A stretch of DNA of 64,000 nt from Pseudomonas sp. StFLB209. Lineage in GTDB: Bacteria; Pseudomonadota; Gammaproteobacteria; Pseudomonadales; Pseudomonadaceae. Below are positions 1 through 9,159 of the stretch, piece by piece. The stretch lies in contig NZ_AP014637.1 of the NCBI RefSeq assembly GCF_000829415.1, forward strand, positions 5,597,001-5,661,000. Direction: 5' to 3'. Every line of letters begins with the position of its first letter. The first letter of the stretch is position 1. A program made the position numbers and the translations under genes. The notes under the pieces were generated by a model that was not told the DNA's origin, did no database searches, and was given only the letters and a program-made list of their open reading frames with translations.

Positions 1-290
1 AGCAGAACATCGCGCTGACCGGTAAAAGCGTCGAGCACTCCCGCGATGCGCGCACCATGCTTGGCAGCATCATCGAGTCGGTCAGGGATATCGAGCGAAT
101 GAACGAGCAGATTGCTTGCGCCTCGGAACAACAAAGCTCGGCTGGCGCAGAAATTGCCCGCAGTGTGACCGAAGTACGGGACATCTCGGATCAGACCGCA
201 GCGGCCAGCGAAGAAACCGCCTCCTCCAGCATGGAGCTGGCGAGAATCGGCGTACAACTGCAAGCGATGGTCGAGCGCTTCAAGGTGTAA
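1..290 (+). CDS. Methyl-accepting chemotaxis protein, C-terminal fragment
   Basis: This is the 3' end of a chemoreceptor gene whose start lies before the window. The open frame runs from base 3 to a TAA at 288-290. The translation has the heptad-rich, Ala/Ser/Glu-rich pattern of the C-terminal arm of an MCP signalling coiled coil, with ASEQQSSAGAEIARSV and AAASEETASSS as recognisable methylation-helix segments. It ends in a hydrophobic tail (MVERFKV) typical of Pseudomonas MCPs and lacks a CheR/CheB-tethering pentapeptide. In the cell it would signal to the CheA/CheW array. The ligand domain is outside the window, so specificity cannot be judged. Confidence 0.9.
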   Translation, partial: QNIALTGKSVEHSRDARTMLGSIIESVRDIERMNEQIACASEQQSSAGAEIARSVTEVRDISDQTAAASEETASSSMELARIGVQLQAMVERFKV

Positions 291-305
291 AGGCTGGCAA
301 CCATG

Positions 306-377
306 GGACCTGCAGGCGCGGATTCATCCGCGAAGCTTCAGCCGCTAATTCGCCGCTAAAGCGGCTCCTGCAGGTCC
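306..377. repeat. REP-like inverted repeat between convergent genes
   Basis: An 11-bp arm GGACCTGCAGG at 306-316 is matched by CCTGCAGGTCC at 367-377. The interior contains further REP-like pieces (cgccgctaaagcggctcctg). It sits between the chemoreceptor tail and the convergent GST gene and probably serves as a bidirectional transcript end. Confidence 0.7.
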
Positions 378-402
378 TGATGGCCGACCCTCACCGCCCG
401 CC

Positions 403-1032
403 TCAGAGGCCGGTCGGCCCCGGCATCAGCTCATATGGATGCTGCCAGCCCGGCAGCTCCTGAATGCGCTTTTTCCAGGCCTGGATATGCGGATAGGCCT
501 CCATCGACAGCCCGGTTTCTTCAGGCATGAACACATAACCGGCCAGTGACAGGTCAGCGATGGTCATACGCTCGCCGACCAGCCATGGTGTCTTGCTCAG
601 GTGGGTATCGACCACCTGATAGGCCGCCGCAGCGCGGTCACGCAGAAAGCGCGTCACTTCGGTGTCACCGGTTTTCTGGATGCCATACAAAAAGCGCAGC
701 GTGGCGTAGTAGCTGGTGAACTTGTGATTGTCGAAAAGCATCCAGCGCCAGATTTCCTGTTTTTCTTCCGCCGTGCGGCCGCCAAACTGGCCGGTGTAAT
801 CGGCCAGGTAGTCGAGAATCAGCGCCGACTGGGTAAGACTTTTGCCCTGATGCTCCAGTACCGGGACTTCGCCCTGTTCGTTGACCGTATCGCGCCACTG
901 CCGGGTGCGGGTCTGGCCGTTGAGAAAGTCGACGAACACCGGTTGCCAGGTCTGCCGGGACAGCGCCAGAAACAGCGCGACCTTATAAGCGTTGCCTGAT
1001 AGGGCAAAGCAGTGCAGTTTGAATTCGGACAT
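403..1032 (-). CDS. Glutathione S-transferase family protein
   Basis: The 209-residue protein has the size and two-domain plan of cytosolic GSTs. An N-terminal thioredoxin-like half (about 1-80) carries the cis-Pro loop EVPVLEHQG and the glutathione gamma-glutamyl site QSALILDYL. An all-helical C-terminal half follows, with the N-capping motif region MTIADLSLAGYVFM. Ser12 near the end of the first strand (FALSGNAYK) is a candidate thiol-activating residue. Such enzymes conjugate or reduce electrophiles with glutathione in the cytoplasm. The gene is transcribed alone, convergent with the upstream chemoreceptor. The substrate cannot be deduced. Confidence 0.9.
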   Translation of the reverse strand: MSEFKLHCFALSGNAYKVALFLALSRQTWQPVFVDFLNGQTRTRQWRDTVNEQGEVPVLEHQGKSLTQSALILDYLADYTGQFGGRTAEEKQEIWRWMLFDNHKFTSYYATLRFLYGIQKTGDTEVTRFLRDRAAAAYQVVDTHLSKTPWLVGERMTIADLSLAGYVFMPEETGLSMEAYPHIQAWKKRIQELPGWQHPYELMPGPTGL

Positions 1033-1136
1033 TTTCCCGCCTTATCGTTATTGATCCCTGAGCATTGCATAACAATGCCAGCACAGTATCAGGGCTATAA
1101 AGACTACAGACCAGCACCAAGCCGTAACCACACTAT

Positions 1137-1970
1137 TCACTGCCTGCGCCCGACCAGCGCCGCTCCCGCACAGGCCGCGGCAATCGCCGCCACTCCGGCA
1201 CACTGCAACAGGCTCAAGGCTTCGCCCAGCACCAGCCAGCCGGCCAGCGCGGCCATGGCCGGTGAGGCACTGAGCAGAATGCCGAACACCTGCGCGGGTA
1301 AATGACGCATGGCGTACATGTCCAGCAGGTACGGCACCATGCTCGACAACAGCGCCACACTCAGGCCAATCGCCAATACCCAAGGTTGCAATAGCTGCTC
1401 GCCCGCCTGCACCACGCCCAGCGGCGCGCCAAATAAAGCCGCCACCAGCATGCCCGAAGCCACCGCCTGCTTGCCGTGGATGGCCACCCGGGTGCCAAAC
1501 TTCACATACAACCCCCAGGCCGCCGCCGCGCCCAGAGCATAGGCAACACCGCGCGGGTCGAGCCCTTGCTGGCCACTGCCCCAAGGCAGCAACACCAGGC
1601 CGAGCAGCGACAGGCCAATCCAGAGTAAATCGATCCGTCGCCGCGACGCCAGCAAGGCCACCGCCAGCGGCCCGACCACTTCGATGGACACCGCCACGCC
1701 CACCGGAATGTAGAGCATGGCGCGGTAGATCAGCAGGTTCATCGCGCCCATCATCACCCCGTAGCCGATCAGGCCCGGCAGGTTGGCGGGTTGCCAGATC
1801 CGCCAGGGCCGCAGCAGCACCAGCATGACCAGCGCCGAGATGCCCAGACGCAGTGCCGCGACACCTTCCGGACCGACCAGAGTGAAAATGGATTTGCCCA
1901 CCGCCGCGCCGGTCTGGACCGAAATGATCCCCAGCATGGCGGCAAGAATGGAAGTGCTTTGCAGGTTCAC
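1137..1970 (-). CDS. EamA-family inner-membrane exporter (RhtA-like)
   Basis: The 277-residue protein is strongly hydrophobic, with about ten predicted membrane helices arranged as two EamA repeats (roughly 8-135 and 145-275). Features such as GAAVGKSIFTLVGPEGVAAL near the N-terminus and GPLAVALLASRR in the middle resemble the threonine/homoserine exporter RhtA. It would export small amino acids or related metabolites. It is divergent from an Lrp/AsnC regulator with about 108 bp between the starts, a common arrangement for amino-acid efflux genes under local Lrp control. The link to the regulator is inferred from position. Confidence 0.85.
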   Translation of the reverse strand: MNLQSTSILAAMLGIISVQTGAAVGKSIFTLVGPEGVAALRLGISALVMLVLLRPWRIWQPANLPGLIGYGVMMGAMNLLIYRAMLYIPVGVAVSIEVVGPLAVALLASRRRIDLLWIGLSLLGLVLLPWGSGQQGLDPRGVAYALGAAAAWGLYVKFGTRVAIHGKQAVASGMLVAALFGAPLGVVQAGEQLLQPWVLAIGLSVALLSSMVPYLLDMYAMRHLPAQVFGILLSASPAMAALAGWLVLGEALSLLQCAGVAAIAAACAGAALVGRRQ

Positions 1971-2078
1971 GGAAAACTCCAGCCCAAGTGCGTGGCAGGA
2001 TTCTAGGCTTTGCCGTGCGGGCGGTTTGCTGTATATCGCTGCGCAGGACGAGTGAATTGCTTGATTTGGGCCGTAAAA

Positions 2079-2555
2079 ATGAATGAATCACCCAAGCGTG
2101 CGCTGGACAGCTTCGATCAGGCAATCCTGCGCATGCTGCAACAGGACAACAAGACCTCCCAACGCGCGATTGCCGAAGCCATCGGCCTGTCGACCCCGGC
2201 AGTGCAACGGCGCATCGCGCAACTGGAAGACAGCGGCGTGATTGTCAGCAACACCGCCGTGATCGCCCCGGAGAGCGTCGGCCAGCAGATCACCGCGATT
2301 GTCGAGTCACGCCTGTGCGACGACCGCGCCGTGGTGATGAACCGCGCCAAACGCTACTTCGCCGGGGTAAGTGAGGTGCAGCAGTGCTATTTCGTCAGCG
2401 GCGGGGTGTCGTTCATCATCGTCATGCTGGCCCGGGACATCGCGCATTTCGATCAACTGGTGCAGACGCATTTTGCCGGGAATGAGGATATTCACACCTA
2501 CCGCACCTTGATCGTGCTGGACAAGGTCAAGGTGGGGCTGACGGTGCCGGTGTAA
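2079..2555 (+). CDS. Lrp/AsnC family transcriptional regulator
   Basis: The 158-residue protein is the normal length for this family. An N-terminal helix-turn-helix (about 10-60; FDQAILRMLQQDNKTSQRAIAEAIGLSTPAVQRRI) is followed by a RAM ligand-binding/oligomerisation domain (about 75-150). The ATG at 2079 was chosen because it gives the usual family N-terminus (MNESPKRALDSFDQ). A longer frame from 2010 would add 23 unrelated residues. It probably controls the divergent EamA exporter in response to an amino acid. Confidence 0.88.
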   Translation: MNESPKRALDSFDQAILRMLQQDNKTSQRAIAEAIGLSTPAVQRRIAQLEDSGVIVSNTAVIAPESVGQQITAIVESRLCDDRAVVMNRAKRYFAGVSEVQQCYFVSGGVSFIIVMLARDIAHFDQLVQTHFAGNEDIHTYRTLIVLDKVKVGLTVPV

Positions 2556-2568
2556 CAACGGCCGATTC

Positions 2569-2748
2569 TTGCAGGAGCTGCTTCAGCTGCGAAGCTTTCG
2601 CGGCTAAAGCCAATACTGTTCGTTTAGGTGCTTTATGCCTCGGTGGGAAGAGCCGGCCAGCGCTCCGGTTGCTCGCGAAGAGGCCGGTAAGGTCACAGCC
2701 TCTGTTGTGAATGTCACGGCGCCTTCGCGACCAAGGTCGCTCCTACAG
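2569..2748. repeat. REP/REPIN cluster
   Basis: This intergenic segment contains several copies of the local REP vocabulary: gcaggagctgcttcagctgcgaag, the ctaaagccaatactgttcg unit, and the core cgcgaagaggccggtaagg...cagcctctgttgtgaatgt ending in gcgaccaaggtcgctcctacag. The outer arms are complementary. It lies between the end of the Lrp gene and the convergent mqo gene. Confidence 0.75.
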
Positions 2749-2759
2749 GTTGAACACCC

Positions 2760-4406
2760 TCAAGGCTTCAAATCCGGATCGCTGTCCTGATTGTTCTGCC
2801 CCAACGGGTCGATATCGTCCGGATTGCGTGGATCCTGGCGCGTGTCGATGCCCGGTGCCGGGGCCAGTTGCAAGACCTCGTTGGTGTAGGCCCAGGTCTT
2901 TTGCACCTCATCGGGACGGTCGTTCAGGTGAAAACCATACGAGGGGATAATCTGTCTGATCTTGCCCTGCCAGGCCGGGGTGGCGAGCTGGTCCTTGAAC
3001 ACTTTGCCCAGCAGGTCGAGCATGATCGGCGGTGCGGTGGAGGCCCCAGGCGAGGCGCCCAGCAGGCCGGCGATGCTGCGGTCAGCCGAGACCACCACTT
3101 CGGTGCCGAGTTTGAGCACCCCGCCCTGGTCTTGATCCTGCTTGATGATCTGCACCCGCTGGCCAGCCTGCCACAGCCGCCAGTCTTCCTTTTTCGCTTG
3201 CGGGAAGTAGGTTTGCAACGCGGCAAAGCGATCATCGTCGGACTGGATGACCTGGCCGATCAGGTATTGCACCAGGTCAAACTCACGCACGCCGACCCGC
3301 ACCATCGGCCAGGTGTTGTGCAGGTTCATGCTGCCGACCAGGTCGAACAGTGAACCTTGCTTGAGAAACTTGGTGGAAAAGGTCGCAAAGGGTCCGAACA
3401 GGATCATCCGTTTACCGTCCAGCACGCGGGTGTCAAGGTGTGGCACCGACATCGGCGGTGCGCCGGTGGCGGCGATGCCGTAGGCCTTGGCCATGTGCTG
3501 CTGGGCGATGGTCGGGTTCTCGGTAACCAGAAACGAGCCGCCCACCGGGAAGCCGGCATAGGCTTTGGCTTCTTCGATACCGGACGCTTGCAACAGCGGC
3601 AAGGCTGCACCGCCTGCCCCGACGAACAAAAACTTCGCGTCGGTGGCACCGCTAGTACCGTCCTTGAGGTTTTTGTACTCCACGTGCCAGGAGCCATCGG
3701 CGTTGCGGGTGATGTCACGCACTTCGGTCGACAGCTTCAGGTCGAAGTTGGGTCGGCTCTGCAGATAGCCCACATACTGGCGGGTGATTTCACCGAAGTT
3801 GACGTCGGTGCCGATCGGCGTCCAGGTCGCAGCCAGCTTCTGGCTCGGGTCGCGGCCTTCCATCATCAGCGGCACCCACTGGCGAATCTGCGCCGGGTCT
3901 TCGGAATACTGCATGGGCCGGAACAGCGGGCTGGCTTGCAGCGCCTCGTAGCGTTTCTTGAGAAAACGGATATTGTCGTCACCCCACACGAAACTCATGT
4001 GCGGCGTGCTGTTGATGAATGAACGCGGGTTCTTCAACACGCCCTGCCTGACCTGCCAGGCCAGGAACTGCCGGGTGATCTGGAACGATTCGTTGATCTC
4101 CACCGCCTTGGTGATGTCGATCTTGCCGTCCTTTTCAGGCGTGTAATTCAGCTCGGCCAACGCCGAATGCCCGGTGCCGGCGTTGTTCCAGCCATTGGAG
4201 CTTTCCTCGGCAACCTTGTCGAGGCGCTCGACCATTTCCATCGACCAGCCCGGCTCCAGCTCATTGAGCCACACAGCCAGGGTCGAACTCATGATCCCGC
4301 CACCCACCAACAGCACATCCACACGCCGGGTCTCGGCGGCCTGTGCGCTGAGCACGCCGCATGCGAGTGCGGTCAATGCCCACTTCAGCCCGGTTCGGTA
4401 CTTCAT
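2760..4406 (-). CDS. mqo: Malate:quinone oxidoreductase with N-terminal export signal
   Basis: The 548-residue product oxidises malate to oxaloacetate and passes electrons to the quinone pool. The FAD dinucleotide motif [13 protein letters not shown] lies just after residue 30, followed by the Mqo signature around [19 protein letters not shown]. The start at 4406 has a good ribosome site (GGGAG) just upstream. An upstream extension to 4610 is spurious. From this start the protein begins [25 protein letters not shown], which looks like a cleavable Sec signal (basic n-region, hydrophobic core, AQA-A site). Classical Mqo is a cytoplasmic peripheral membrane enzyme without such a segment, so this paralogue may act on the periplasmic face. 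The family call is firm and the location is inferred. Confidence 0.92.
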   Translation of the reverse strand: MKYRTGLKWALTALACGVLSAQAAETRRVDVLLVGGGIMSSTLAVWLNELEPGWSMEMVERLDKVAEESSNGWNNAGTGHSALAELNYTPEKDGKIDITKAVEINESFQITRQFLAWQVRQGVLKNPRSFINSTPHMSFVWGDDNIRFLKKRYEALQASPLFRPMQYSEDPAQIRQWVPLMMEGRDPSQKLAATWTPIGTDVNFGEITRQYVGYLQSRPNFDLKLSTEVRDITRNADGSWHVEYKNLKDGTSGATDAKFLFVGAGGAALPLLQASGIEEAKAYAGFPVGGSFLVTENPTIAQQHMAKAYGIAATGAPPMSVPHLDTRVLDGKRMILFGPFATFSTKFLKQGSLFDLVGSMNLHNTWPMVRVGVREFDLVQYLIGQVIQSDDDRFAALQTYFPQAKKEDWRLWQAGQRVQIIKQDQDQGGVLKLGTEVVVSADRSIAGLLGASPGASTAPPIMLDLLGKVFKDQLATPAWQGKIRQIIPSYGFHLNDRPDEVQKTWAYTNEVLQLAPAPGIDTRQDPRNPDDIDPLGQNNQDSDPDLKP

Positions 4407-4744
4407 ATCTGCTCCCGCGAGGCCCTGGCCCCTGTCTGAATACTCCGCCAGCCACGAGGCGGCTGGCTGATGAGCCAGGACACGACATCGGGCGCCAGCA
4501 CGGGCTGCTGACAAGCAATCAGTGCACATCGGGCCAGCCCTCGCTTGGTTGTTCGAGGCACAAAGGCGATAGCAGTTCAACCCGTCCGCCAAACGGGCGC
4601 TTAACGGCACCTGGCTGTATCAGCCAAGTAACACGGCGCATACGGCAGACCATTTATCCGCCGGGCGATCAGTCGGTTGAACCTCTGCCACGGCGCGATG
4701 GCCTTCTGTTCTGTGAGCGGCAACAGCAGTATTTCGGAGGCCAC
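4407..4744. other. 338-bp gap between mqo and a small gene
   Basis: This stretch holds the upstream region of mqo (minus strand) and of the small gene at 4745. No convincing coding frame, repeat or strong promoter hexamers were recognised. Longer open frames crossing it on both strands are extensions of neighbouring genes without ribosome sites. Confidence 0.5.
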
Positions 4745-4915
4745 ATGAACAACACTCCCCGGGAACCGCGTCAGGATTCCAAGCAACCTGAACATACCGG
4801 CGAAGCCGAACGCGACAACGACGCCCTGCGTCCGGACGGCTCGACCGGCACGCAGCACGACTCGACCGCGCAGAAAACTGCGCGCGGCAAGGGCAAGCCG
4901 CCGGGCACTCGTTGA
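4745..4915 (+). CDS. Small hydrophilic protein of unknown function
   Basis: A 56-residue protein begins at an ATG preceded by a near-perfect ribosome site (CGGAGG, 5 nt upstream), which is the main reason for calling it. It is highly polar and rich in Asp, Glu, Gln, Arg and Thr, with no predicted membrane helix or signal peptide, and ends in a basic tail (ARGKGKPPGTR). This looks like an intrinsically disordered, possibly stress-related small protein of the kind common in Pseudomonas. Function is unknown. It is followed 59 bp later by another small gene. Confidence 0.6.
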   Translation: MNNTPREPRQDSKQPEHTGEAERDNDALRPDGSTGTQHDSTAQKTARGKGKPPGTR

Positions 4916-4974
4916 ACCCGATGAGCCTTTGACCGTCTTATCAGGGCGACCCGACTGCCTTTGTGGAGGCCCTG

Positions 4975-5349
4975 ATGAAGTGTTTGAGCGCCGTATTATT
5001 GGCCTGTCTGAGCAGCGCTGCGCTGGCCGCCCCACCCGCGCTGGACCTGCCCAGCTGCAACCTGGCCGAGCAACGCGCCTTGCCTGGGGAAACCGGTGGC
5101 TCGGTAAAAGATGTCGGCCACGCACATATCTCGGAACGCGCCAATGTGCTGGTGGCCGACATCGGTGCTTCGCGCAAGGCCCGGCACATTACTCAGGACC
5201 AGGCGGCGAAGCTGACCAAACGCATTGAGTCAGTGCGTGCGCAGACCGAAGGCTTCGTCAAGCAACAGGGGTTTCTCAGTGCAGGAGAACGGGCCAGTTT
5301 TGACCGGGAATTTGATGCAATAGCCCACAAGCTGTGCAAGCCTGCGTGA
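4975..5349 (+). CDS. Small secreted protein of unknown function
   Basis: The 124-residue product starts at the ATG at 4975, with GGAGG five bases upstream. A GTG at 4963 is also in frame but overlaps that ribosome site. The first 19 residues form a clear Sec signal (MKCLSAVLLACLSSAALAA). The mature part is mostly helical, with a Cys in the N-terminal part (LPSCNLAEQRAL) and one near the C-terminus (HKLCKPA) that could form a disulfide. It is probably periplasmic. I do not recognise a named family. Confidence 0.72.
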   Translation: MKCLSAVLLACLSSAALAAPPALDLPSCNLAEQRALPGETGGSVKDVGHAHISERANVLVADIGASRKARHITQDQAAKLTKRIESVRAQTEGFVKQQGFLSAGERASFDREFDAIAHKLCKPA

Positions 5350-5360
5350 TCGCAGACACC

Positions 5361-5576
5361 CGCAGGAGCTGCTTTAGCCGCGAAGATTCAGCGTCAGAAA
5401 CCTTTCGCAGCCAAAGCCAACACTATGCCCTTGTGGGAGCGAGCTCTGCTCGCGAAGAGGCCGGTAAAAACACTACATCTGCTGTGAATGTGCCGCCGTC
5501 TTCGCTACCAAGGTAGCTCCCACAGAGGTATATAGCGCCTAAACGAACAGTATTGCAGCTAAAGCGGCTCCTACTA
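5361..5576. repeat. REP/REPIN cluster
   Basis: This is a mosaic of REP units between a secreted-protein gene and a convergent chemoreceptor. It includes tgtgggagcgagctctgctcgcgaagaggccggta, the core catctgctgtgaatgtgccgccgtcttcgc, the closing arm ggtagctcccacag, and the unit taaacgaacagtattgcagctaaagcggctcctac. The same units recur at 2.6, 30.7, 40.8, 44.4 and 51.1 kb. Confidence 0.78.
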
Positions 5577-5590
5577 GGTAATGCCCCGAC

Positions 5591-7231
5591 CTAGCCCACC
5601 TTGAACATCGCGACCTTCTCGCTCAGGCGGCTGGCCAGTTCGGCCAGTTCGCTGCTGGCCGAGGCCACTTGCGACGAGCCGCTGGCGGTGTGGACGGTCA
5701 GTTCGTGAATACGGCTGATGTTCTTTGAAACGTCCTCGGCGACGCTGCTTTGTTGTACCGCCGCACTGGCGATCTGCGCGTTCATGTCGTTGATCGCGCC
5801 TACCTCATGGCTCACTTTGGCCAGCGCCGCCTGGGCGTTGCGGGTCTGCTCCACGGTGCGGGTGGCCAGTTCGCAGCTGTTGCGCATGTTCTGCGCGGCG
5901 GCCTCGGTGCCACTTTGCAGGGTGCTGATCATTTCACGGATTTCCTGGGTCGACTGCTGGGTGCGGTTGGCCAGCGAGCGCACTTCATCGGCCACCACCG
6001 CAAAGCCGCGACCGTGCTCGCCAGCCCGCGCCGCTTCAATCGCAGCGTTGAGGGCCAGCAGGTTGGTCTGCGCGGCAATCGAGTTGATCACCTCAATCAC
6101 CGACTCAATGTTTTCACTGTCGCGCGACACCTGCTCGACTGTGTCGGTGGTCTGGGTCAGGGTGACTGCCAATTGCTCGATCGATTGCGACGTGTCAGTC
6201 ACCAGACGGTTACCGCTCTCCACCCCGACGTCCGCCTGTTTGGTCGCACTGGCGGCCTGCACGGCGTAGCCAGAGACTTCATTGACGGTCGAGGCCATTT
6301 GCGTGATGGCGGTGGCAATCTGCTCGGCTTCGCGGGTCTGGCGGCTGATGTGTTCGTTGTTCTGTGCCGAGGTGGCGGTCAGTTGCGCCGAGGCATGGCT
6401 GACCTCATGGGCGGCGGCACGCACCTGGGTAATGGTCTGCGACAAACGCGCCAGCGCAGACTTGAGCACGCCCATGACGCTGGCCGGGTGCCGGGTGGTC
6501 AGGTTTTGCTGCAAATCACCGGCCGCCAGGCGCTCGATCGCTTGCGCCACTTCGGTCGGCTCGGCGCCGAGGGTCGAAGTCACAAAGCCGATGATCTGCC
6601 GGGCCAGCAGAATACTCAGCAACAACGCCACACCGCTGGCCAGCAGCATCAGGCCACGAAACGAACTGGCGGTGTCCTGCACGTCGTTGAGCTTGGCCCT
6701 GATCAACACTTCTTCCGAGTCGATCAGCGCGTTGACGCGCTTGAGCCACTCGCTGTACAGGCCAGCAGTGCGTTGCAGCAACAGCGCCTGACTGGCGGCG
6801 ATATCACCGCTGCGACGCAGCTCGATCAGGGTCTTGGCCGAGGCCTGGGTCTGCTGTTCGATGTCCTTGATCGCCGCCAGCAGCTTGCGCTCCTCCGGGG
6901 TCACGTCGCGGGTGCTGAACAACTGATCCATGCTGACTGCAGCGTCAGCGTAGGCCTTTTCCAGACGGCTGATTTCGGCCAGATGCAGCTCCAGACTCTG
7001 GTTGTTATCGACCAGCACCGCATCGCGGATGGCAATCGCCCGATCGTGCACGCTGCCCCGGAAATTGATTGCATAACGCTGCACCATTGCGGCGTTGTCG
7101 CTGACATTGGCCAGGGTGCTGTCGATGTAGCCAACGCGCTGAATCCCCACCGCGGTAATCATCAGCAGCAGCGAGACAATCGCGCCGAAACCGAGGCCGA
7201 TGCGGGTCGAGAGGGCAAGAGGTTTTTTCAT
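5591..7231 (-). CDS. Methyl-accepting chemotaxis protein (4HB-type sensor)
   Basis: The 546-residue chemoreceptor has one N-terminal membrane helix (about 12-30), a periplasmic four-helix-bundle-like sensor region (about 35-190), a second membrane helix (about 192-212), a HAMP-like linker (about 213-265) and a long cytoplasmic signalling coiled coil. The highly conserved hairpin tip is present ([20 protein letters not shown]). The start at 7231 gives [16 protein letters not shown] at 7270 would add 13 residues and lacks a ribosome site. There is no CheR-binding pentapeptide at the C-terminus. It is monocistronic, and the ligand is unknown. Confidence 0.92.
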   Translation of the reverse strand: MKKPLALSTRIGLGFGAIVSLLLMITAVGIQRVGYIDSTLANVSDNAAMVQRYAINFRGSVHDRAIAIRDAVLVDNNQSLELHLAEISRLEKAYADAAVSMDQLFSTRDVTPEERKLLAAIKDIEQQTQASAKTLIELRRSGDIAASQALLLQRTAGLYSEWLKRVNALIDSEEVLIRAKLNDVQDTASSFRGLMLLASGVALLLSILLARQIIGFVTSTLGAEPTEVAQAIERLAAGDLQQNLTTRHPASVMGVLKSALARLSQTITQVRAAAHEVSHASAQLTATSAQNNEHISRQTREAEQIATAITQMASTVNEVSGYAVQAASATKQADVGVESGNRLVTDTSQSIEQLAVTLTQTTDTVEQVSRDSENIESVIEVINSIAAQTNLLALNAAIEAARAGEHGRGFAVVADEVRSLANRTQQSTQEIREMISTLQSGTEAAAQNMRNSCELATRTVEQTRNAQAALAKVSHEVGAINDMNAQIASAAVQQSSVAEDVSKNISRIHELTVHTASGSSQVASASSELAELASRLSEKVAMFKVG

Positions 7232-7406
7232 TCGCAGGACTCGGCTGGGCGTCAGGGGAGAAAAGATCACGAATATCAGAGTGACATCACTCTACCAAGC
7301 GACCATAGCCGATAGCGAACAGAAATCTGCCATTAATATTTCTTAATGACCCCATAGCTGAACTTGACCTGCCCTGGCATGCATCGGTCGGTGACGCCCG
7401 TAATGA

Positions 7407-8447
7407 TCAGAACTGCGTCACCACCGTCACCCCGGCAGTTTCAAAGCGGTCCATATTGACCAGCGCATCAATCGACTGCTCCAGGCTGATGGTCTTGCCC
7501 ACCAGTTTTTCGGGGGCCAGTTTGCCGGAGTTGATCATGTCGAGAATCGCGCCGTAGCGGTGCGCCTGCATGCCGTGGCTGCCATAGATTTCCAGCTCAT
7601 GGGCGATCACATTGCTCATCGGGATAGCCGGCGTGCTGTGATCGGCGAGCATCAGCCCGACCTGCACGTGCTTGCCGCGGCGGCGCAGGTTGTTGATGGA
7701 GTTGAAACAGGTGGTTGGGTGGCCGAGCGCGTCGAGTGACACATGCACACCGCCGCCACTGATTTCCTGCACCGCTTCGGTGACGTTGGCCACCTGCCGG
7801 GCATTGACCGTGGCCACCGCCCCCAGCGAACGCGCCAGGGCCAGTTTGTGGTCGGCAATATCGATGGCAATCACGTTGGCACCAATGGCGTGGGCAATCA
7901 TCACCGCCGACAGCCCCACCCCACCACAGCCATGCACCGCGACCCATTGCCCGGCGCTGACCTTGCCCTGATCGACCACCGCGCGAAACGAAGTGACGAA
8001 CCGGCAGCCAAGGCTGGCTGCGGTGGCGAAATCCATGCTCTCTGGCAGCGCCACCAGGTTCAGGTCGGCCTGATGAATGCCGACATATTCGGCAAACGAC
8101 CCCCAGTGGGTGAAGCCCGGCTGGAACTGGCTGTAACACACTTGCTGGTTGCCGCTGTTGCACTCCGGGCACGCGCCGCAGCCGCCCACGAACGGCACAG
8201 TGACGCGATCACCGACTTTCCAGCGGGTCACGTGCCGGCCCACTGCCGCGATGACACCGGCCAGCTCGTGGCCGGGGATGTGCGGCAACTGGATATCCGG
8301 GTCGTGGCCCTTCCAGCCGTGCCAGTCGCTGCGGCATACCCCCGTGCCGAGCACTTGCACCACGACACCGTGCGCCTCAGGCGTCGGGTCATCGACCGTC
8401 ATCAGCCGCGGGGCGGCGTTAAAGGCTTCATAGACAACAGCTTTCAT
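7407..8447 (-). CDS. Zinc-dependent alcohol dehydrogenase family protein
   Basis: The 346-residue protein is a medium-chain dehydrogenase. The catalytic zinc ligands are visible in VCRSDWHGW (Cys) and [10 protein letters not shown] (His-Glu). A four-cysteine structural zinc loop is partly present ([17 protein letters not shown]). The NAD-binding Rossmann motif is [14 protein letters not shown] at about residues 168-181, followed by an acidic residue ([10 protein letters not shown]) that favours NAD. The product would oxidise an alcohol or reduce an aldehyde in the cytoplasm. It is divergent from an Lrp-type regulator, and two dyads in the shared promoter (8506-8563) suggest local control. Confidence 0.92.
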   Translation of the reverse strand: MKAVVYEAFNAAPRLMTVDDPTPEAHGVVVQVLGTGVCRSDWHGWKGHDPDIQLPHIPGHELAGVIAAVGRHVTRWKVGDRVTVPFVGGCGACPECNSGNQQVCYSQFQPGFTHWGSFAEYVGIHQADLNLVALPESMDFATAASLGCRFVTSFRAVVDQGKVSAGQWVAVHGCGGVGLSAVMIAHAIGANVIAIDIADHKLALARSLGAVATVNARQVANVTEAVQEISGGGVHVSLDALGHPTTCFNSINNLRRRGKHVQVGLMLADHSTPAIPMSNVIAHELEIYGSHGMQAHRYGAILDMINSGKLAPEKLVGKTISLEQSIDALVNMDRFETAGVTVVTQF

Positions 8448-8505
8448 GGCAATTCCTCAAGCGGGTGACAGGTCATGACGATGCGAAGAATTATGACCAA
8501 ACGGC

Positions 8506-8563
8506 CTGAAATTACTTTTCAGATTACCGTTGACGATCGCGCCCAACTGAAAATAGCCTTCAG
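8506..8563. promoter_or_regulatory. Two dyad operators in the adh/Lrp divergent promoter
   Basis: CTGAAA-N5-TTTCAG at 8506-8522 and CTGAAA-N5-CTTCAG at 8547-8563 have the same spacing and lie 41 bp apart centre to centre, about four helical turns. They lie between the alcohol dehydrogenase and the Lrp/AsnC gene. Paired phased dyads of this size suit an octameric Lrp-type protein, so autoregulation and control of the dehydrogenase are inferred. Confidence 0.6.
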
Positions 8564-8592
8564 TCAACCAGGCAAAAATGAAGAGACTCTCC

Positions 8593-9075
8593 ATGCTGAA
8601 CCCCCTCGACAAGCTGGATCTTGCAATCACTGACCGCCTGCAACGTGATGGTCGATTATCGAACGTCAAACTCGCCGAGCAGTTGGCAATGAGCGAAGCC
8701 TCGTGCTGGCGCAAGCAGAAGCGCCTTGAAGACAGCGGCGTGATCGAGGGTTATCAGGCAATCCTCAATCGCAAGAAACTCGGCCTCGGCGTCATGGCCT
8801 TCGTGCAGATTTCCTGCGCCGACCACAGCGAAGAAACCACCGCGCAGTTCGAAAAAATCATTGAGTCGGCCCCGCAGGTGCTGGCCTGCCACAACACCAC
8901 CGGCGAAGCGGACTTTCTGTTGCAGGTGGTGGCCCGTGACCTGGACCACTACAGCCGCTTCGTCGAAAAGGTGCTGCGCAAATTGCCGGGGGTGACCAGC
9001 ATCCGTTCGAACCTGTCGCTGCGCGAGCTGAAAACCACCAATCGCTTGCCGGTGACTGACCTGCTGAACATCTGA
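8593..9075 (+). CDS. Lrp/AsnC family transcriptional regulator
   Basis: The 160-residue protein has an N-terminal helix-turn-helix (about 5-55; LDLAITDRLQRDGRLSNVKLAEQL) and a C-terminal RAM domain (about 65-150). The ATG at 8593 has AAGAG seven bases upstream. An ATG at 8578 would add MKRLS and has only a weak AGG upstream, so both remain possible. It is divergent from the zinc alcohol dehydrogenase, its likely target, with two matching dyads between the genes. Confidence 0.88.
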   Translation: MLNPLDKLDLAITDRLQRDGRLSNVKLAEQLAMSEASCWRKQKRLEDSGVIEGYQAILNRKKLGLGVMAFVQISCADHSEETTAQFEKIIESAPQVLACHNTTGEADFLLQVVARDLDHYSRFVEKVLRKLPGVTSIRSNLSLRELKTTNRLPVTDLLNI

Positions 9076-9159
9076 ACAGCACCGCAAGATCGTTCAAGAC
9101 AGCGCCGTGAGCTCTATAGCACCATCGCTGCCCCGCCCGCTTTGAAGGTTGTGATACAC

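Noticed and set aside
1048..2124. Long minus-strand frame overlapping the EamA exporter in another phase
   Set aside because: The EamA frame has clear membrane helices and family motifs. The competing frame would also cross the Lrp start region.
5750..7315. Long plus-strand open frame (521 codons) opposite the chemoreceptor
   Set aside because: The chemoreceptor on the minus strand contains the invariant signalling hairpin; the opposite frame has no family resemblance or ribosome site.
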